A stretch of 14,013 nt of DNA, from assembly GCA_046155505.1 (NCBI GenBank), contig JBJXFK010000180.1, positions 1 to 14,013 on the forward strand, given 5' to 3'. The notes below the pieces were generated by a model. That model was not told where the DNA came from, searched no databases, and was given only the letters and a program-made list of their open reading frames with translations. A program made the position numbers and the translations under genes. This document shows positions 13,709 to 14,013 of this stretch, piece by piece (positions within the stretch are counted from its first letter, which is position 1; each line of letters begins with the position of its first letter). The DNA comes from JBJXFK01 sp046155505. GTDB taxonomy: Bacteria; Planctomycetota; Phycisphaerae; UBA1845; Fen-1342.

Positions 13709-14013
13709 CTATGGATGGCAGATAGTACCAAACCGGCTCAGCAAATATGCTAGATCCACCAATCCCACCGTTGCATCGCCAGCGATATCGCCCGTCGGCC
13801 CGACGGCGCCGAAGTGGATCAGCAGGATCGCCAGGTCGCCCAGCGTGTTCTCGCAATTACCATCCAGATCGGCGTCAACACCATCGCTGTCGCAGCCGGG
13901 CAGCGGACAGCCGGCGGATGTGGCCGTCAGCGCCCACGACTCTTCGTCGAACCCGGCCGAGTTCGTGGCGCGAATCGTCACGCTGTGCGGCGAGCCGCCC
14001 GCCGTCGGGCTGG
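13709..14013 (-). CDS. C-terminal end of a secreted dockerin-type protein, 5' partial
   Basis: The frame is open to the right edge, so only the last ~101 codons are seen; a GTG at 13979-13981 is internal, not a likely start. The first visible part (GGSPHSVTIRATNSAGFDEE, then SWALTATSAG) looks like the end of an Ig/cadherin-like repeat of the 'putative Ig' type. Then come CPLPGCDSDGVDADLDGN and two dockerin-like segments, NTLGDLAILLIHFGAVG and GDIAGDATVGLVDLAYLL, ending SRFGTICHP. The Ca-binding positions are less regular than in the protease at the left edge. The catalytic or binding domain lies outside the window. It is probably exported and attached through the same kind of tail as the S8 protease. 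Confidence 0.8.
   Translation of the reverse strand, partial: SPTAGGSPHSVTIRATNSAGFDEESWALTATSAGCPLPGCDSDGVDADLDGNCENTLGDLAILLIHFGAVGPTGDIAGDATVGLVDLAYLLSRFGTICHP

Overview
This window is GC-rich bacterial DNA whose gene content points to a planctomycete, probably Phycisphaerae-like. The grounds are two secreted proteins with dockerin-type C-terminal tails, five small membrane proteins carrying the CxxC...CPECG zinc ribbon common in that group, and many tiny open intergenic repeats. Lineage is inferred from gene style; no rRNA or other marker is present except argS.

Layout, left to right: a secreted subtilase (S8) with cadherin-like, PA14 and dockerin-type modules runs in from the left edge (1-2016, +). 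A hairpin-rich spacer (2018-2239) separates it from a convergent arginyl-tRNA synthetase gene (2240-5020, -). The ArgS frame is unusual: it starts with a 215-residue zinc-ribbon membrane domain and carries two insertions that are translated intergenic-type repeats. A gene-poor stretch follows (5021-5902). Then comes a zinc-ribbon membrane protein fused in frame to the N-terminal part of an IS630-type transposase (5903-6901, -).

From 6.9 to 13.4 kb the window is a run of small single-gene modules: a DinB-like protein, zinc-ribbon proteins at 7902, 9527 and 12893, an exported PrcB-like protein, a lipocalin-like (DUF1579-type) lipoprotein and an M-A-type peptidase homologue with a damaged active site. 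Between them lie five orphan 3' fragments of one protein family, all on the minus strand and all ending in a TVAA- or TAA-type C-terminus (PWSEIAAATVAA and variants). This pattern of module plus repeated coding tail is the strongest unexplained structure here. The right edge holds the C-terminus of a second dockerin-type secreted protein (13709-14013, -).

There is no obvious shared pathway. ArgS is the only housekeeping gene; the rest is accessory secreted, membrane and remnant material. Four zinc-ribbon genes have a TANNNT hexamer only 5-9 nt before the start codon, which suggests leaderless transcripts. No tRNA, rRNA or CRISPR array was seen.
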